Source: Mycolicibacterium wolinskyi
GTDB lineage: Bacteria > Actinomycetota > Actinomycetes > Mycobacteriales > Mycobacteriaceae
Assembly (NCBI RefSeq): GCF_002101965.1
Contig: NZ_LQQA01000013.1
Coordinates: forward strand, 1-64,000
Direction of reading: 5' to 3'
Length of the DNA: 64,000 bases
In this document: positions 43,077-54,660 of the stretch, one piece after another
Layout: the number at the start of each line of letters is the position of its first letter
Position numbering within the stretch: position 1 is the stretch's first letter
Position numbers and translations under genes: made by a program
The notes under the pieces: model-generated
What the model was told of the DNA's origin: nothing
Database searches by the model: none
Seen by the model: the letters and a program-made list of their open reading frames with translations, nothing else

Positions 43077-45281
43077 ATGGCCGAAGCCGAAACACACCCT
43101 CCGATTGGTGAAGCCCAAACCGAGCCCGCCGCAGGCTGCCCCATGCGCATCAAGCCGCCCGTCGAGGGTGGCAGCAACCGGGATTGGTGGCCCAATGCGG
43201 TCAACCTGAAGATCCTGCAGAAGGATCCCGAGGCCATCGACCCGATGGACGAGGGGTATGACTACCGCGAAGCCGTCCAGACGCTCGACTTCGAGCAGTT
43301 CCAAAAGGATTTCGACGAGCTGCTGACCAACTCCCAGGAGTGGTGGCCCGCCGACTTCGGTCACTACGGCCCGCTGTTCGTCCGGATGTCGTGGCACGCC
43401 GCGGGCACCTACCGCGTCGAGGACGGCCGCGGCGGCGGCGGCAAGGGCATGCAGCGCTTCGCGCCGCTCAACAGCTGGCCCGACAACGTGAGCCTCGACA
43501 AGGCCCGCCGCCTGCTCTGGCCGCTCAAGAAGAAGTACGGCAAGAAGATCTCGTGGTCGGACCTGATCGTCTACGCGGGCAACCGGGCGATGGAGCACAT
43601 GGGCTTCAAGACGGCCGGTTTCGCGTTCGGCCGCCCGGATTACTGGGAGCCCGAGGAGGACATCTACTGGGGCGCCGAGCACGAGTGGCTGGGCTCGCAG
43701 GAGCGCTACGCCGGCGCCAACGGTGACCGCACCAAGCTGGAGAACCCGCTCGGTGCCAGCCACATGGGTCTGATCTACGTCAACCCCGAAGGCCCGGAAG
43801 GCAATCCGGATCCGGTGGCCGCGGCCATCGACATCCGCGAGACCTTCGGCCGCATGGCGATGAACGACATCGAGACGGCGGCGTTGATCGTCGGCGGCCA
43901 CACCTTCGGCAAGACGCACGGTGCCACCGAGGTCGAGAACGGCCCGGAGCCAGAAGCCGCACCGCTTGAGCAGATGGGCCTCGGCTGGGCCAACTCGGGC
44001 GTCGGCAACGAAACCGTCAGCAGCGGCCTCGAGGTCACCTGGACCCACACCCCCACCAAGTGGGACAACAGCTTCCTGGAGATCCTCTACAGCAACGAGT
44101 GGGAGCTGACCAAGAGCCCCGCGGGCGCCCACCAGTGGAAGCCCAAGGACAACGGCTGGGCCAACTCGGTGCCGATGGCGCAGGGCAGCGGCAAGACCCA
44201 CCCGTCGATGCTGACCACCGACCTGTCGATGCGGATGGACCCGATCTACGAGAAGATCACCCGCCGCTGGCTGGATCACCCGGAAGAGCTCGCCGAGGAG
44301 TACGCCAAGGCCTGGTTCAAGCTGCTGCACCGTGACATGGGTCCGGTGACCCGCTACCTCGGGCCGCTCGTGCCGAAGCAGACCTGGCAGTGGCAGGACG
44401 TCATCCCGGCAGGCAAGCCGCTGTCGGCCGACGACATCGCGAAGCTCAAGAGCGCGATCGCCGAGTCGGGTCTGACTGTGCAGCAACTGGTTTCGACCGC
44501 GTGGAAGGCGGCGTCGTCGTACCGCCACAGCGACATGCGCGGCGGCGCCAACGGCGGCCGGATCCGGCTGCAGCCGCAGCTCGGCTGGGAGGTCAACGAG
44601 TCCGACGAGCTCGCCCAGGTGATCAGCAAGCTGGAGGAGATCCAGGCCGGTGCGGGCGTCGACGTGTCGTTCGCCGACCTGGTGGTGCTCGCGGGCAACG
44701 TCGGTGTCGAGACGGCGGCCAAGGCGGCCGGCCACGACATCGAGGTGCCGTTCACCCCGGGCCGTGGCGACGCCACCCAAGAGCAGACCGACGTCGAGTC
44801 GTTCTCCTACCTGGAGCCCAAGGCCGACGGCTTCCGCAACTACGCGGGCAAGGGTCTGCAGTACCCGGCCGAGTACCACCTCATCGACCGCGCCAACCTG
44901 CTCAACCTGACGGCGCCCGAGATGACCGTGCTGCTCGGCGGCCTGCGCGGGCTGGACGTCAACCACGGCGGCACCAAGCTCGGTGTGCTCACCGACCGTC
45001 CGGGCCAGTTGACGAACGACTTCTTCGTCAACCTGACCGACATGAGCACCAAGTGGGCACCGTCGCCTGCCGACGACGGCACCTACGTCGGTACCGACCG
45101 GGCCAGCGGTGCCCAGAAGTACACGGCCAGCCGCGTCGACCTGCTGTTCGGTTCGAACTCGCAGCTGCGGGCGCTGGCCGAGGTCTACGCCGAGGACGAC
45201 TCGAAGGACAAGTTCGTCAAGGACTTCGTCGCGGCGTGGGTCAAGGTGATGGACGCCGACCGGTTCGACGTCAAGAAGTAA
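43077..45281 (+). CDS. katG: catalase-peroxidase KatG
   Basis: A 734-residue two-domain haem catalase-peroxidase that removes H2O2 and activates isoniazid. In the active domain, distal Arg103, Trp106 and His107 lie in [12 protein letters not shown]. Trp106, Tyr234 (MGLIYV) and Met260 (FGRMAMND) form the covalent adduct, and proximal His275 is in [10 protein letters not shown]. The residue matching M. tuberculosis Ser315 is Ser316, so the wild-type residue is present. The inactive C-terminal half is intact. AGGA precedes ATG 43077. It follows furA and ends at a strong hairpin. Confidence 0.97.
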   Translation: MAEAETHPPIGEAQTEPAAGCPMRIKPPVEGGSNRDWWPNAVNLKILQKDPEAIDPMDEGYDYREAVQTLDFEQFQKDFDELLTNSQEWWPADFGHYGPLFVRMSWHAAGTYRVEDGRGGGGKGMQRFAPLNSWPDNVSLDKARRLLWPLKKKYGKKISWSDLIVYAGNRAMEHMGFKTAGFAFGRPDYWEPEEDIYWGAEHEWLGSQERYAGANGDRTKLENPLGASHMGLIYVNPEGPEGNPDPVAAAIDIRETFGRMAMNDIETAALIVGGHTFGKTHGATEVENGPEPEAAPLEQMGLGWANSGVGNETVSSGLEVTWTHTPTKWDNSFLEILYSNEWELTKSPAGAHQWKPKDNGWANSVPMAQGSGKTHPSMLTTDLSMRMDPIYEKITRRWLDHPEELAEEYAKAWFKLLHRDMGPVTRYLGPLVPKQTWQWQDVIPAGKPLSADDIAKLKSAIAESGLTVQQLVSTAWKAASSYRHSDMRGGANGGRIRLQPQLGWEVNESDELAQVISKLEEIQAGAGVDVSFADLVVLAGNVGVETAAKAAGHDIEVPFTPGRGDATQEQTDVESFSYLEPKADGFRNYAGKGLQYPAEYHLIDRANLLNLTAPEMTVLLGGLRGLDVNHGGTKLGVLTDRPGQLTNDFFVNLTDMSTKWAPSPADDGTYVGTDRASGAQKYTASRVDLLFGSNSQLRALAEVYAEDDSKDKFVKDFVAAWVKVMDADRFDVKK

Positions 45282-45300
45282 CGCTCGACGAGTGCCTGGA

Positions 45301-45332
45301 CGCCCAGGCCGGCCAGTTGGCCGGTCTGGGCG
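45301..45332 (+). terminator. hairpin terminator after katG
   Basis: CGCCCAG (45301-45307) pairs with CTGGGCG (45326-45332) and CCGGCC (45309-45314) with GGCCGG (45319-45324), joined by one G-U pair, with loop AGTT. The 14-pair stem lies 20 bases after the katG stop. It lacks a U-run, as is common for mycobacterial terminators. Confidence 0.75.
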
Positions 45333-45359
45333 TTCGGCGTTGGAGCGGGACTCGCACGG

Positions 45360-45365
45360 TACCCT
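45360..45365 (+). promoter_or_regulatory. -10 box upstream of dprE2
   Basis: TACCCT lies 28 bases after the katG hairpin and seven bases before an ATG at 45373, so transcription of dprE2-aftA-embC probably restarts here after the terminator. A convincing -35 is not seen. Confidence 0.45.
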
Positions 45366-45372
45366 CGTCACG

Positions 45373-45423
45373 ATGTCCCCGAGGCTTGGAGCTGCGCTAG
45401 ATGGTGTTCGACGCCGTAGGTAA
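45373..45423 (+). CDS. candidate leaderless upstream ORF overlapping dprE2 start
   Basis: A 16-codon ORF ([16 protein letters not shown], then TAA) begins at ATG 45373, exactly where the TACCCT promoter would start transcription. It overlaps the dprE2 start at 45401 in another reading frame and ends 22 bases inside dprE2. A GGAG for dprE2 lies within it. Translation of this peptide could couple to or tune dprE2 initiation. It is short and may be chance. Confidence 0.35.
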   Translation: MSPRLGAALDGVRRRR

Positions 45424-46165
45424 CCCCCAGACGATCCTGCTGCTCGGCGGCACCTCCGAAATCGGGCTGGCGATCTGTGCGCGCTATCTGCGCAATGCCT
45501 CGGCCCGAATCGTGCTGGCCGCGCTGCCCGACGATCCCGGCCGCGACGACGCCGTCGCGCAGATGCGCAACGCGGGCGCCAGCTCGGTCGAGGTGATCGA
45601 CTTCGACGCCGTCGACACCGAGAGCCACCCCGCCGTGATCGAGAAGGCTTTCTCCGGTGGCGATGTGGATGTGGCGATCGTGGCGTTCGGCCTGCTCGGC
45701 GACGCCGAGGAACTGTGGCAGAACCAGCGCAAGGCCGTCCAGATCGCCGAGATCAACTACACCGCAGCGGTTTCCGTCGGCGTGCTGCTCGGTGAGAAGA
45801 TGCGCAAGCAGGGCTGGGGCCAGATCATCGCGATGAGCTCGGCGGCAGGCGAGCGCGTGCGCCGCTCCAATTTCGTCTACGGCTCGACGAAGGCCGGGCT
45901 CGACGGGTTCTATCTCGGCCTCGGTGAGGCGCTGCGGGAGTTCGGGGTGCGGGTGCTCGTCATCCGGCCCGGCCAGGTGCGCACCCGCATGAGCGCCCAC
46001 GTCAAGGAAGCCCCGCTGACCGTCGACAAGGAGTACGTCGCCGAACTGGCCGTCACGTCGGCGGCGAAAGGCAAAGAACTCGTGTGGGCCCCGGGCGCGT
46101 TCCGGTACGTGATGATGGTGTTGCGGCACATCCCGCGACCCATCTTCCGCAAGCTTCCGATCTGA
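45401..46165 (+). CDS. dprE2: decaprenylphosphoryl-2-keto-arabinose reductase DprE2
   Basis: A 254-residue short-chain dehydrogenase (Rv3791 homologue) that reduces the keto intermediate made by DprE1 to decaprenyl-phospho-arabinose. The cofactor motif is [13 protein letters not shown], and the catalytic Tyr160 and Lys164 are in [12 protein letters not shown] 45401 has GGAG ten bases upstream. It overlaps aftA by one base (TGATG). Unusually it is separated from dprE1 by furA-katG and has its own promoter. Confidence 0.97.
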   Translation: MVFDAVGNPQTILLLGGTSEIGLAICARYLRNASARIVLAALPDDPGRDDAVAQMRNAGASSVEVIDFDAVDTESHPAVIEKAFSGGDVDVAIVAFGLLGDAEELWQNQRKAVQIAEINYTAAVSVGVLLGEKMRKQGWGQIIAMSSAAGERVRRSNFVYGSTKAGLDGFYLGLGEALREFGVRVLVIRPGQVRTRMSAHVKEAPLTVDKEYVAELAVTSAAKGKELVWAPGAFRYVMMVLRHIPRPIFRKLPI

Positions 46166-48066
46166 TGGGGGCAGCGCCGGCGGGCAGGGCTCTCGGCCAG
46201 ATGCTGATCGCCGTGCTGATCTCCTCGGCGGTGGCCGGGGTGGCGATCGCGGCGATCGCCCGCGTGGAATGGCCCGCCTACAACACCTCCAACCAGCTGC
46301 ACGCGCTCACGACCGTGGGCCAGTTCGGTTGCCTGGCAGGCCTGTTCGCCGCCGGACTGATCTGGCGGCGGGGCCGCCGGACCCTGGCCCGGCTGTTCGC
46401 GCTGATCTTCCTGTCGGCGTTCTCGGTCGTGACGATCGCGATGCCGCTCGGTGCCACCAAGCTCTATCTGTTCGGCGTATCGGTCGACCAGCAGTTCCGC
46501 ACCGAGTACCTGACGCGGCTCGCCGACACCCCCGGCCTGCACGACATGACCTACATCGGCCTGCCGCCGTACTACCCTGCGGGCTGGTTCTGGATGGGTG
46601 GCCGCATCGCCGCCGCGACCGGCACCCCGGCGTGGGAGATGTTCAAGCCATGGGCGATCGTGTCGATCACGATCGCCGTCGCGCTCGCATTCGTGTTGTG
46701 GGCGGCGATGATCCGCTTCGAGTACGCGCTGATCGTCACCACCGCGAGCACCGCCGCGATGCTGGCCTACTCGCCCGCCGAACCGTACGCCGCGATCATC
46801 ACGGTGCTGTTGCCCCCGGTGTTCGTGCTCGCGTGGTCGGGGCTTGCCGCGCACGCGAGGAGCACAACAGAGGCAGGCAAGAGCAGAAGCGGCGGGTGGG
46901 CCGCGATCGTCGGCGTCGGGGTCTTCCTCGGCGTCGCCGCGCTCTTCTACACCCTGCTGCTCGGCTACGCCGCGTTCACGCTGACCATCATGGCGCTGTG
47001 CCTGGCCGTTTCGCGCCGCAGCATCGAACCGCTGCTGCGGCTCGCGGTCATCGCGGTGATCTCCGGGCTGATCGCGCTGCTCACCTGGGCGCCCTACCTG
47101 CTGGCCGCGCTGCGCGGCGAGCCCGCAGAGACCGGAACCGCCCAGCACTACCTGCCCGATGCCGGAGCGCAGCTGACGTTCCCGATGCTGAGCTTCACGC
47201 TGCTCGGCGCACTGTGCATGGTCGGCACGCTGTGGCTCGTGGTCCGGGCGCGCACGTCGACGCGGGCCGGCGCGCTCGCCATCGCCGTGCTCGCGGTGTA
47301 CGCGTGGTCGCTGCTGTCGATGCTCACGACGCTCGTGGGGACGACGTTGCTGTCGTTCCGGTTGCAGCCGACCCTGACCGTATTGCTCACCGCCGCGGGG
47401 GCGTTCGGGTTCATCGAGGCGACGCTGGCGATCGCCCGGCGCTATCGACCAGAAACCGGGCGCCGCGTCATCCTCGCGGCGACGGCGGTGGGCGCCATCG
47501 GAGCGGTCACCTTCAGCCAGGACATCCCCGACGTGCTGCGGCCCGACATCAACGTCGCCTACACCGACACCGACGGCACCGGCCAGCGCGCCGACCGGCG
47601 GCCGCCCGGCGCCGAGCGCTACTACCGCGAGATCGACGCGAAAATCCTCGAAGTCACCGGCGTGCCCCGCAACCAGACCGTGGTGCTCACAGCCGACTAC
47701 AGCTTCCTGTCCTTCTATCCCTACTACGGTTTTCAGGGTCTGACGTCGCACTACGCCAACCCGCTCGCCCAATTCGACAAGCGCGCCGATGCCATCGAGG
47801 GCTGGGCCACGCTGAGCGATGCCGACCAGTTCGTCAAAGCGCTCGACGAACTGCCGTGGGCGCCGCCGACGGTGTTTCTGATGCGCCACGGCGCGAACGA
47901 CACCTACACGCTGCGGCTGGCCTCGGACGTGTACCCGAACCAGCCCAACGTGCGCCGCTATCACGTGCAGCTCGACTCCGCGCTGTTCGACGATCCGCGT
48001 TTCGAGGTATCCGACATCGGGCCGTTCGTGCTCGCGATCAGGAAGCCCACTCCCGATGGCCATTAG
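46165..48066 (+). CDS. aftA: arabinofuranosyltransferase AftA
   Basis: A 633-residue GT-C membrane enzyme (Rv3792 homologue) that adds the first arabinofuranose from decaprenyl-phospho-arabinose to galactan. About eleven hydrophobic segments are followed by a C-terminal periplasmic domain (from ~440). The first periplasmic loop contains the acidic block [18 protein letters not shown], where GT-C enzymes keep the catalytic acid. ATG 46165 shares bases with the dprE2 stop. Its end overlaps embC by 11 bases. Confidence 0.95.
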   Translation: MGAAPAGRALGQMLIAVLISSAVAGVAIAAIARVEWPAYNTSNQLHALTTVGQFGCLAGLFAAGLIWRRGRRTLARLFALIFLSAFSVVTIAMPLGATKLYLFGVSVDQQFRTEYLTRLADTPGLHDMTYIGLPPYYPAGWFWMGGRIAAATGTPAWEMFKPWAIVSITIAVALAFVLWAAMIRFEYALIVTTASTAAMLAYSPAEPYAAIITVLLPPVFVLAWSGLAAHARSTTEAGKSRSGGWAAIVGVGVFLGVAALFYTLLLGYAAFTLTIMALCLAVSRRSIEPLLRLAVIAVISGLIALLTWAPYLLAALRGEPAETGTAQHYLPDAGAQLTFPMLSFTLLGALCMVGTLWLVVRARTSTRAGALAIAVLAVYAWSLLSMLTTLVGTTLLSFRLQPTLTVLLTAAGAFGFIEATLAIARRYRPETGRRVILAATAVGAIGAVTFSQDIPDVLRPDINVAYTDTDGTGQRADRRPPGAERYYREIDAKILEVTGVPRNQTVVLTADYSFLSFYPYYGFQGLTSHYANPLAQFDKRADAIEGWATLSDADQFVKALDELPWAPPTVFLMRHGANDTYTLRLASDVYPNQPNVRRYHVQLDSALFDDPRFEVSDIGPFVLAIRKPTPDGH

Positions 48067-51000
48067 TTCCGGCACCGACGCGCCATTAGCATCAAAGCCC
48101 GTGATCGAACGGGGCAGCAATCACCGGACCGCCCGGCTCATCGCGATTGTCGCGGGTTTGCTCGGAGTGCTGATGGCGGTGGCGACGCCGCTGCTGCCAG
48201 TCAAGCAGACCACCGCCCAGCTCAACTGGCCGCAGAACGGCGTCTGGCAGAGCGTCAACGCACCGCTGATCGGCTACGTCGCGACCGACCTGACCATCAC
48301 CGTGCCGTGCCAGGCGGCGGCCGGCCTGGCCGATCCGCGTGACCGCGGCCGGTCGGTGCTGCTGTCGACGGTGCCCAAGCAGGCCCCGAAGGCGATCGAC
48401 CGCGGTCTGCTGATCGAACGGGTCAACAACGATCTGCTGGTCATCGTCCGCAACACCCCGGTGGTCAGCGCCCCGCTGGACCAGGTGCTCAGCCCGGCCT
48501 GCCAGTACCTGACCTTCACGGCCCACGCCGACAAGGTGACCGGCGAGTTCGTCGGTCTCACCCAAGGCCCAGACGACGACGATCCGGGCGAACCGCTGCG
48601 CGGCGAGCGCGGCGGCTATGACTTCCGCCCGCAGATCGTCGGCGTCTTCACCGACCTGTCCGGGCCCGCGCCGGACGGCCTGAAGTTCTCGGCCACGATC
48701 GACTCGCGCTACAGCAGCGCCCCCACGCTGCTCAAAATGCTGGCGATGATCATCGGCGTCGCGATGACCATCATCGCGCTGGGCGCGCTGCACGTGCTCG
48801 ACACCGCTGACGGGGTACGGCACCGTCGGTTCCTGCCGCCGCGCTGGTGGTCGATGACACCGCTGGACGGGCTCGTCACCGCGGTGCTCGTGTGGTGGCA
48901 CTTCGTCGGCGCGAACACCTCCGACGACGGCTACATCCTGACCATGGCCAGGGTGTCCGAGCACGCCGGCTACATGGCGAACTACTACCGCTGGTTCGGC
49001 ACCCCCGAGGCGCCGTTCGGCTGGTACTACGACCTGCTGGCGCTGTGGGCGCACGTCTCGACGAACAGCGTCTGGATGCGGCTGCCCACCCTGGTGATGG
49101 CGCTCGCGTGCTGGTGGGTGATCAGCCGCGAGGTGCTGCCGCGCCTCGGCCACGCGGTGAAGGTCAACCGGGCCGCGGCATGGACGGCCGCGGGCATGTT
49201 CCTGGCGTTCTGGCTGCCGCTCAACAACGGGTTGCGGCCCGAGCCCATCATCGCGCTCGGCATCCTGCTGACCTGGTGTTCGGTCGAGCGCGGTGTGGCC
49301 ACCAACCGCATGCTCCCGGTGGCCATCGCGATCATCATCGGCGCGCTCACGCTGTTCTCGGGGCCCACCGGCATCGCGGCCGTCGGCGCGCTGCTGGTCG
49401 CCGTCGGACCGCTGAAAACCATTGTGGCCCGCCATACTTCACGGTTCGGCTATTTGGCGCTGCTGGCCCCGATCCTCGCGGCCTGCACCGTGACCATCAT
49501 CCTGATCTTCCGCGACCAGACCCTGGCCGGCGAGATCCAGGCGAGCACCTTCAAGTCTTCGGTCGGGCCGAGCCTGGCCTGGTTCGACGAGCACATCCGC
49601 TACTCGCGCCTGTTCACCACGAGCCCGGACGGCTCGGTGGCCCGCCGGTTCGCGGTCCTGACTCTGCTTCTGGCGCTTGCCGTCTCGGTCGCGATGTCGC
49701 TGCGCAAGGGCCGCATACCCGGCACCGCGGCCGGGCCGAGCCGGCGCATCGTCGGCATCACGATCATCTCGTTCTTCGCGATGATGTTCACCCCCACCAA
49801 GTGGACGCACCACTTCGGCGTGTTCGCCGGGCTGGCCGGATCGCTCGGCGCGCTGGCCGCCGTCGCGGTCATGGCCGCGGCCATGAAATCCCGGCGCAAC
49901 CGCTCGATGTTCGCCGCCGCGGTGCTGTTCGTGATGGCACTGTCGTTCGCCACCGTCAACGGCTGGTGGTACGTGTCGAACTTCGGTGTGCCGTGGTCGA
50001 ACTCCTTCCCCGAATGGAAGTTCGGCTTCACCACGATCCTGTTGGGCTTCGCGGTGCTGGCACTGCTCGGCGCGGCGTGGTTCCACTTCAGCGGGCGCGA
50101 CAAATCGCCGGACGGCCCGCAGCGCCGATGGCAACGGATACTGCAGTCCCCGCTCGCGATCGCGGCCTGGGTGCTCGTGATGTTCGAAGTGGTGTCGCTG
50201 ACACTCGCGATGACCAATCAGTACCCCGCCTGGTCCGTCGGCCGCTCCAACCTCGAAGCGCTCACCGGCAAGGGTTGCGGGCTGGCCGACGACGTCATGG
50301 TCGAGGAGAACGCCAACGCGGGCATGCTGACGCCCATCGGTGAACCACCCGGCGAGGCGCTCGGCGCGGTCATCTCGCAGGGCTTCGGCCCCAACGGCAT
50401 ACCGTCCGACGTCTCGGCCGACCCGGTGATGGAACAGCCGGGCTCGGACAACTTCGCCGACACCGACTCCGAAACCGTCACCGGCAGTGAGGTGGGAACC
50501 GAGGGCGGGACCACCGCGGCCGCGGGCGTCAACGGCTCACGCGCCCGGCTGCCCTACGGCCTGAACCCGGCCACCACACCGGTACTGGGCAGCTGGCGGG
50601 CCGGCACTCAGCAGCCGGCGGTCATGCGTTCGGCGTGGTACCGGCTGCCCGATCGCGACCAGGCCGGGCCGCTGCTCGTGGTCGCGGCGGCCGGACGCTT
50701 CGATCCCGGCGAGGTCGTGGTCCAGTGGGCCACCGACGAGGGCGCCGCCGCCAACAAACCGGGCGGCGGCATCGGGTTCGCCGACGTCGGCGCCGCCCCG
50801 GCCTGGCGCAACCTGCGTGCGCCGCTGGCCGCCATCCCGAGCGAAGCCACCCAGATCCGCTTGGTGGCCACCGACGACGACCTCGCACCGCAACACTGGA
50901 TCGCGCTGACGCCGCCGCGCATCCCGCAGCTGCGCACGCTGCAGGAAGTGGTCGGCTCATCCGATCCGGTGCTGCTCGACTGGCTCGTCGGCCTGGCGTT

Positions 51001-51313
51001 CCCGTGCCAGCGGCCCTTCGGCCACCAGTACGGCGTGACCGAGGTGCCCAAGTGGCGGATCCTGCCGGACCGGTTCGGCGCCGAGGCCAACTCCCCGGTG
51101 ATGGACTACCTCGGCGGCGGCCCGCTGGGCATCTCCGAACTGCTGCTGCGACCGTCGAGCGTCCCGACCTATCTCAAGGACGACTGGTTCCGTGACTGGG
51201 GTTCGCTGCAGCGGTTGACGCCGTGGTACCCGAACGCCGAACCGGCCCGCCTCGACCTCGGGACGGCCACGCGCAGCGGGCTGTGGAGCCCCGCGCCGCT
51301 GCGGCTGAGCTGA
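48056..51313 (+). CDS. embC: arabinosyltransferase EmbC
   Basis: A 1085-residue GT-C arabinosyltransferase that extends the arabinan of lipoarabinomannan. The first helix is [20 protein letters not shown]. The catalytic loop motif is [20 protein letters not shown], followed by further membrane helices and a C-terminal carbohydrate-binding domain (~from 720) with [15 protein letters not shown] and the closing WSPAPLRLS. Full length for the family. ATG 48056 overlaps aftA. It is assigned to embC by order and by its position first among the three paralogues. Confidence 0.95.
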   Translation: MAISSGTDAPLASKPVIERGSNHRTARLIAIVAGLLGVLMAVATPLLPVKQTTAQLNWPQNGVWQSVNAPLIGYVATDLTITVPCQAAAGLADPRDRGRSVLLSTVPKQAPKAIDRGLLIERVNNDLLVIVRNTPVVSAPLDQVLSPACQYLTFTAHADKVTGEFVGLTQGPDDDDPGEPLRGERGGYDFRPQIVGVFTDLSGPAPDGLKFSATIDSRYSSAPTLLKMLAMIIGVAMTIIALGALHVLDTADGVRHRRFLPPRWWSMTPLDGLVTAVLVWWHFVGANTSDDGYILTMARVSEHAGYMANYYRWFGTPEAPFGWYYDLLALWAHVSTNSVWMRLPTLVMALACWWVISREVLPRLGHAVKVNRAAAWTAAGMFLAFWLPLNNGLRPEPIIALGILLTWCSVERGVATNRMLPVAIAIIIGALTLFSGPTGIAAVGALLVAVGPLKTIVARHTSRFGYLALLAPILAACTVTIILIFRDQTLAGEIQASTFKSSVGPSLAWFDEHIRYSRLFTTSPDGSVARRFAVLTLLLALAVSVAMSLRKGRIPGTAAGPSRRIVGITIISFFAMMFTPTKWTHHFGVFAGLAGSLGALAAVAVMAAAMKSRRNRSMFAAAVLFVMALSFATVNGWWYVSNFGVPWSNSFPEWKFGFTTILLGFAVLALLGAAWFHFSGRDKSPDGPQRRWQRILQSPLAIAAWVLVMFEVVSLTLAMTNQYPAWSVGRSNLEALTGKGCGLADDVMVEENANAGMLTPIGEPPGEALGAVISQGFGPNGIPSDVSADPVMEQPGSDNFADTDSETVTGSEVGTEGGTTAAAGVNGSRARLPYGLNPATTPVLGSWRAGTQQPAVMRSAWYRLPDRDQAGPLLVVAAAGRFDPGEVVVQWATDEGAAANKPGGGIGFADVGAAPAWRNLRAPLAAIPSEATQIRLVATDDDLAPQHWIALTPPRIPQLRTLQEVVGSSDPVLLDWLVGLAFPCQRPFGHQYGVTEVPKWRILPDRFGAEANSPVMDYLGGGPLGISELLLRPSSVPTYLKDDWFRDWGSLQRLTPWYPNAEPARLDLGTATRSGLWSPAPLRLS

Positions 51314-51355
51314 GCCGGGTCGGCAGGGGAAACCGGTCTTCACATGTGGGTCGCC

Positions 51356-51370
51356 TACGATCGACCCTCG
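51356..51370 (+). promoter_or_regulatory. internal embA promoter, leaderless
   Basis: A -10 box TACGAT (51356-51361) lies eight bases before GTG 51370 in the 56-base gap between embC and embA. embA-embB can thus be transcribed apart from embC. The -35 is poor. Confidence 0.5.
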
Positions 51371-54300
51371 TGCCGGGCGATGAACAGCGTGAGCGAACAG
51401 CAGACAGTGCAGCGAACAAGCCGTCCCGCATCGCACGCCTGATCGCCGTCATCGCCGGCATCGCTGGTGTGTTGTTGTGCGGATTGGTTCCGCTGTTGCC
51501 GGTCGAGCAGACCACCGCGACGGTCCTGTGGCCGCAGGGCACCGGGGCGGACGGCAACATCACCGACGTCACCGCGCCGCTCGTGGCGGGGGCGCCCAAA
51601 GCGCTCGACGTCGCGATCCCGTGCCGCACCGTCGCCACGCTGCCCGCCGACGGTGGCGTGGTGTTCTCCACCAACCCCGCCGGCGGTATCGAAGCCGGCC
51701 GCAACGGCATGTTCGTCCGCGCCAACGCCGACGTCGTCTACGCCGCATTCCGCGACACCGTCGCCGCGGTCGCCCCCAGGGACGCGGTGAACTCCGGCGC
51801 CTGCAGCGAGATCCGGGTGTGGGCCAACGTCGGGGCCGTCGGGGCCGACTTCGTCGGCATCCCCGGCGCGACCGGAACACTGCCCGTCGACAAGCGCCCA
51901 CAGGTGTCGGGCCTGTTCACCGATCTGGCCGTGGCGCCGCAGCCGGGCCTGTCGGCGCGCGTCGACGTCGACACGCGGTTCATCACCTCACCCGGCGCGC
52001 TCAAGCTGCTCGTGATGGTGCTCGGCGTCGGCTGTGTGATCGCCTCGATCGTGGCGCTGTTCCTGCTCGACCGCGTATCCGGCCGACGGCCGCCGCGCAG
52101 CCGCCGCCGGGTCGGATTGTGGACCTGGCTGACCGACGCCGGCGTCATCGGCGGCCTGCTCGCGTGGCACATCGTCGGCGCCCTGTCCTCCGACGACGGC
52201 TACAACCTCACGATCGCCCGCGTCTCCGCCGAGGCCGGCTACTCGGCCAACTACTACCGGTACTTCGGCGCCACCGAAGCCCCGTTCGACTGGTATCAGA
52301 GCGTGTTGGCGCACCTCGCCGCGATCAGCACCGACAGCGTCTGGATGCGCGTGCCCGCGACCGCGGCCGCGATCGCGACATGGCTGATCATCAGCCGCGC
52401 CGTCCTGCCGAGAATCGGCAGGCGCGTCGCGGCCAACCGCGTCGCGGTGTTGACGGCGGGCGCGACGTTCCTCGCCGCGTGGCTGCCGTTCAACAACGGA
52501 TTGCGGCCCGAACCGCTCATCGCGTTCGCGGTCGTCGCGGTTTGGATGCTCGTCGAGTACACCATCGGCACCCGGCGGCTGTGGCCTGCCGCGATCGCGA
52601 TCGTCATCGCGATGTTCTCCGTCACGCTCGCGCCGCAGGGCCTGATCGCACTGGCCCCGCTGTTCGTCGGCGCCCGCGCGATCGGGCGCATCGTCGGCGA
52701 GCGCCGCGCCCGCGACGGGATCCTCGCCTCGCTTGCCCCGCTCGCGGCGTCGGCGGCGCTGGTCTTCGTGATCGTGTTCCGCGATCAGACGCTGGCCACC
52801 GTCGCCGAATCGGTGCGCATCAAATACGTCGTCGGACCGACCATCCCCTGGTACCAGGAATTCCTGCGGTACTACTTCCTCACGGTCGAGGACAGCGTCG
52901 ACGGCTCGTTGACCCGCCGGTTCGCGGTGCTGGTGCTGCTGCTGTGCGTGTTCGGCGTGATCATGGTGCTGCTGCGCCGCGGCCGGGTTCCCGGTGCCGT
53001 CAGCGGACCGGTGTGGCGGCTCGCCGGTACGACGGCCATCGGGCTGCTGCTGCTGACGCTCACACCGACGAAGTGGGCCGTGCAGTTCGGCGCCTTCGCC
53101 GGCCTGGCTGGTGCCCTCGGCGGTGTCACGGCCTTCGCGTTCGCCCGGGTCGGCCTGCACAGCCGGCGCAATTTGGCCCTGTACGTCACCGCGCTGCTGT
53201 TCATCCTCGCCTGGGCGACCTCGGGCCTCAACGGCTGGTTCTACGTCGGCAACTACGGCGTGCCGTGGTTCGACAAGCAACCCGTCATCGTCGGTTTCCC
53301 GGTCACCACGATCTTCCTGGTGCTGGCCATCGCGGGCGGTCTGCTCGCCGGCTGGCTGCACTTCCGGATGGACTACGCCGGGCACACCGAGGTCGCCGAC
53401 ACCGGCCGCAACCGTGCGCTGGCGTCCACCCCGCTGCTCGTCGTCGCGACCATCATGGTCGTGCTGGAGCTCGGCTCGATGCTCAAGGCGACGGTCGGCC
53501 GCTACCCCGTTTACACCACCGGCGCGGCCAACCTGGCGGCGCTGCGGTCGGGGTTGTCCGAGGACAGTTGCGCCATGGCCGATGCCGTACTGGTCGAGGC
53601 CGACACCAACGCGGGCATGCTGCAGCCCGTCCCCGGGCAGCGTTTCGGCGAATACGGCCCGCTCGGCGGTGAGGATCCCGTCGGGTTCACCCCGAACGGC
53701 GTCAGCGACACGCTCGAACCCGCCGAACCCGTCGCGGCCAACCCCGGCACCGTGAACTCCGACGGCCCAGTCGACAAACCCAACATCGGCATCGGCTACA
53801 CCGCCGGGACGGGCGGCGGCTACGGACCCGAGGGCGTCAACGGATCGCGGGTCTTCCTGCCGTTCGGCCTCGACCCCAAGCGCACCCCGGTGATGGGTAG
53901 CTTCGACGAGAACACCTTGGCCGCCAAGGCCACCTCCGCCTGGTACCAGTTACCGCCGCGCACACCGGACCGGCCGCTCGTGACCGTCGCCGCGGCAGGC
54001 GCGATCTGGTACTACGAGGAAGACGGGTCGTTCAACTACGGCCAGTCACTCAAGCTGCAGTGGGGCGTGCACCGGCCCGACGGCACCTACCAGGCGCTCA
54101 ACGAGGTGCAACCGATCGACATCTTCCAGCAGAAGGCGTGGCGCAACCTCCGGTTCCCGCTGACCACGGCGCCGCCCGAGGCCAACGTCGCCCGCATCGT
54201 CGCCGACGACCCGAACCTGTCCGAGGACCAGTGGTTCGCCTTCACGCCGCCGCGCGTGCCGGTGCTGCAGACCGCGCAGCAGTTCCTCGGGAGCCAGACG

Positions 54301-54660
54301 CCCGTGTTGATGGACATCGCGACCGCCGCGAACTTCCCGTGCCAGCGGCCGTTCGCCGAACGTCTCGGTGTCGCCGAGCTACCGGAGTACCGCATCATCC
54401 CGAACTTCAAGCAGATGGTGGCCTCGTCCAACCAGTGGCAGTCGGCCGCCGACGGCGGGCCGTTCCTGTTCATCCAGGCGCTGCTGCGCACCGAGGCGAT
54501 CCCGACATATCTGCGCGACGACTGGTACCGCGACTGGGGTTCACTCGAGCGCTACATCCGGGTGGTGCCGCAGGATCGGGCGCCCAACGCCGTCATCGAG
54601 GAAGGATCGACGCGAGTGTTCGGTTGGAGTCGCGGCGGACCGATCAGGGCACTGCCGTGA
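51370..54660 (+). CDS. embA: arabinosyltransferase EmbA
   Basis: A 1096-residue GT-C paralogue that works with EmbB to build the branched end of arabinogalactan arabinan. Visible parts are the first helix [20 protein letters not shown], the catalytic loop [20 protein letters not shown] and the C-terminal carbohydrate-binding domain with [23 protein letters not shown] 51370 is chosen because the conserved N-terminus begins just after it and a -10 box precedes it; longer frames run into embC. Its stop overlaps the embB start (GTGATG). Confidence 0.96.
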   Translation: MPGDEQRERTADSAANKPSRIARLIAVIAGIAGVLLCGLVPLLPVEQTTATVLWPQGTGADGNITDVTAPLVAGAPKALDVAIPCRTVATLPADGGVVFSTNPAGGIEAGRNGMFVRANADVVYAAFRDTVAAVAPRDAVNSGACSEIRVWANVGAVGADFVGIPGATGTLPVDKRPQVSGLFTDLAVAPQPGLSARVDVDTRFITSPGALKLLVMVLGVGCVIASIVALFLLDRVSGRRPPRSRRRVGLWTWLTDAGVIGGLLAWHIVGALSSDDGYNLTIARVSAEAGYSANYYRYFGATEAPFDWYQSVLAHLAAISTDSVWMRVPATAAAIATWLIISRAVLPRIGRRVAANRVAVLTAGATFLAAWLPFNNGLRPEPLIAFAVVAVWMLVEYTIGTRRLWPAAIAIVIAMFSVTLAPQGLIALAPLFVGARAIGRIVGERRARDGILASLAPLAASAALVFVIVFRDQTLATVAESVRIKYVVGPTIPWYQEFLRYYFLTVEDSVDGSLTRRFAVLVLLLCVFGVIMVLLRRGRVPGAVSGPVWRLAGTTAIGLLLLTLTPTKWAVQFGAFAGLAGALGGVTAFAFARVGLHSRRNLALYVTALLFILAWATSGLNGWFYVGNYGVPWFDKQPVIVGFPVTTIFLVLAIAGGLLAGWLHFRMDYAGHTEVADTGRNRALASTPLLVVATIMVVLELGSMLKATVGRYPVYTTGAANLAALRSGLSEDSCAMADAVLVEADTNAGMLQPVPGQRFGEYGPLGGEDPVGFTPNGVSDTLEPAEPVAANPGTVNSDGPVDKPNIGIGYTAGTGGGYGPEGVNGSRVFLPFGLDPKRTPVMGSFDENTLAAKATSAWYQLPPRTPDRPLVTVAAAGAIWYYEEDGSFNYGQSLKLQWGVHRPDGTYQALNEVQPIDIFQQKAWRNLRFPLTTAPPEANVARIVADDPNLSEDQWFAFTPPRVPVLQTAQQFLGSQTPVLMDIATAANFPCQRPFAERLGVAELPEYRIIPNFKQMVASSNQWQSAADGGPFLFIQALLRTEAIPTYLRDDWYRDWGSLERYIRVVPQDRAPNAVIEEGSTRVFGWSRGGPIRALP

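Noticed and set aside
43038..45371. A 777-codon open frame on the minus strand opposite katG
   Set aside because: It mirrors the codon structure of katG (high-GC third positions), has no homology-like motifs, and katG has all catalytic residues.
45910..48120. A 736-codon minus-strand frame opposite dprE2/aftA
   Set aside because: Arg/Gly/His-rich composition typical of a shadow frame; aftA is clearly the real gene.
48092..49435. Long minus-strand and alternative plus-strand frames inside embC, embA and embB
   Set aside because: Arg/Pro/Ala-rich shadow translations without motifs, covering recognised transferase domains.
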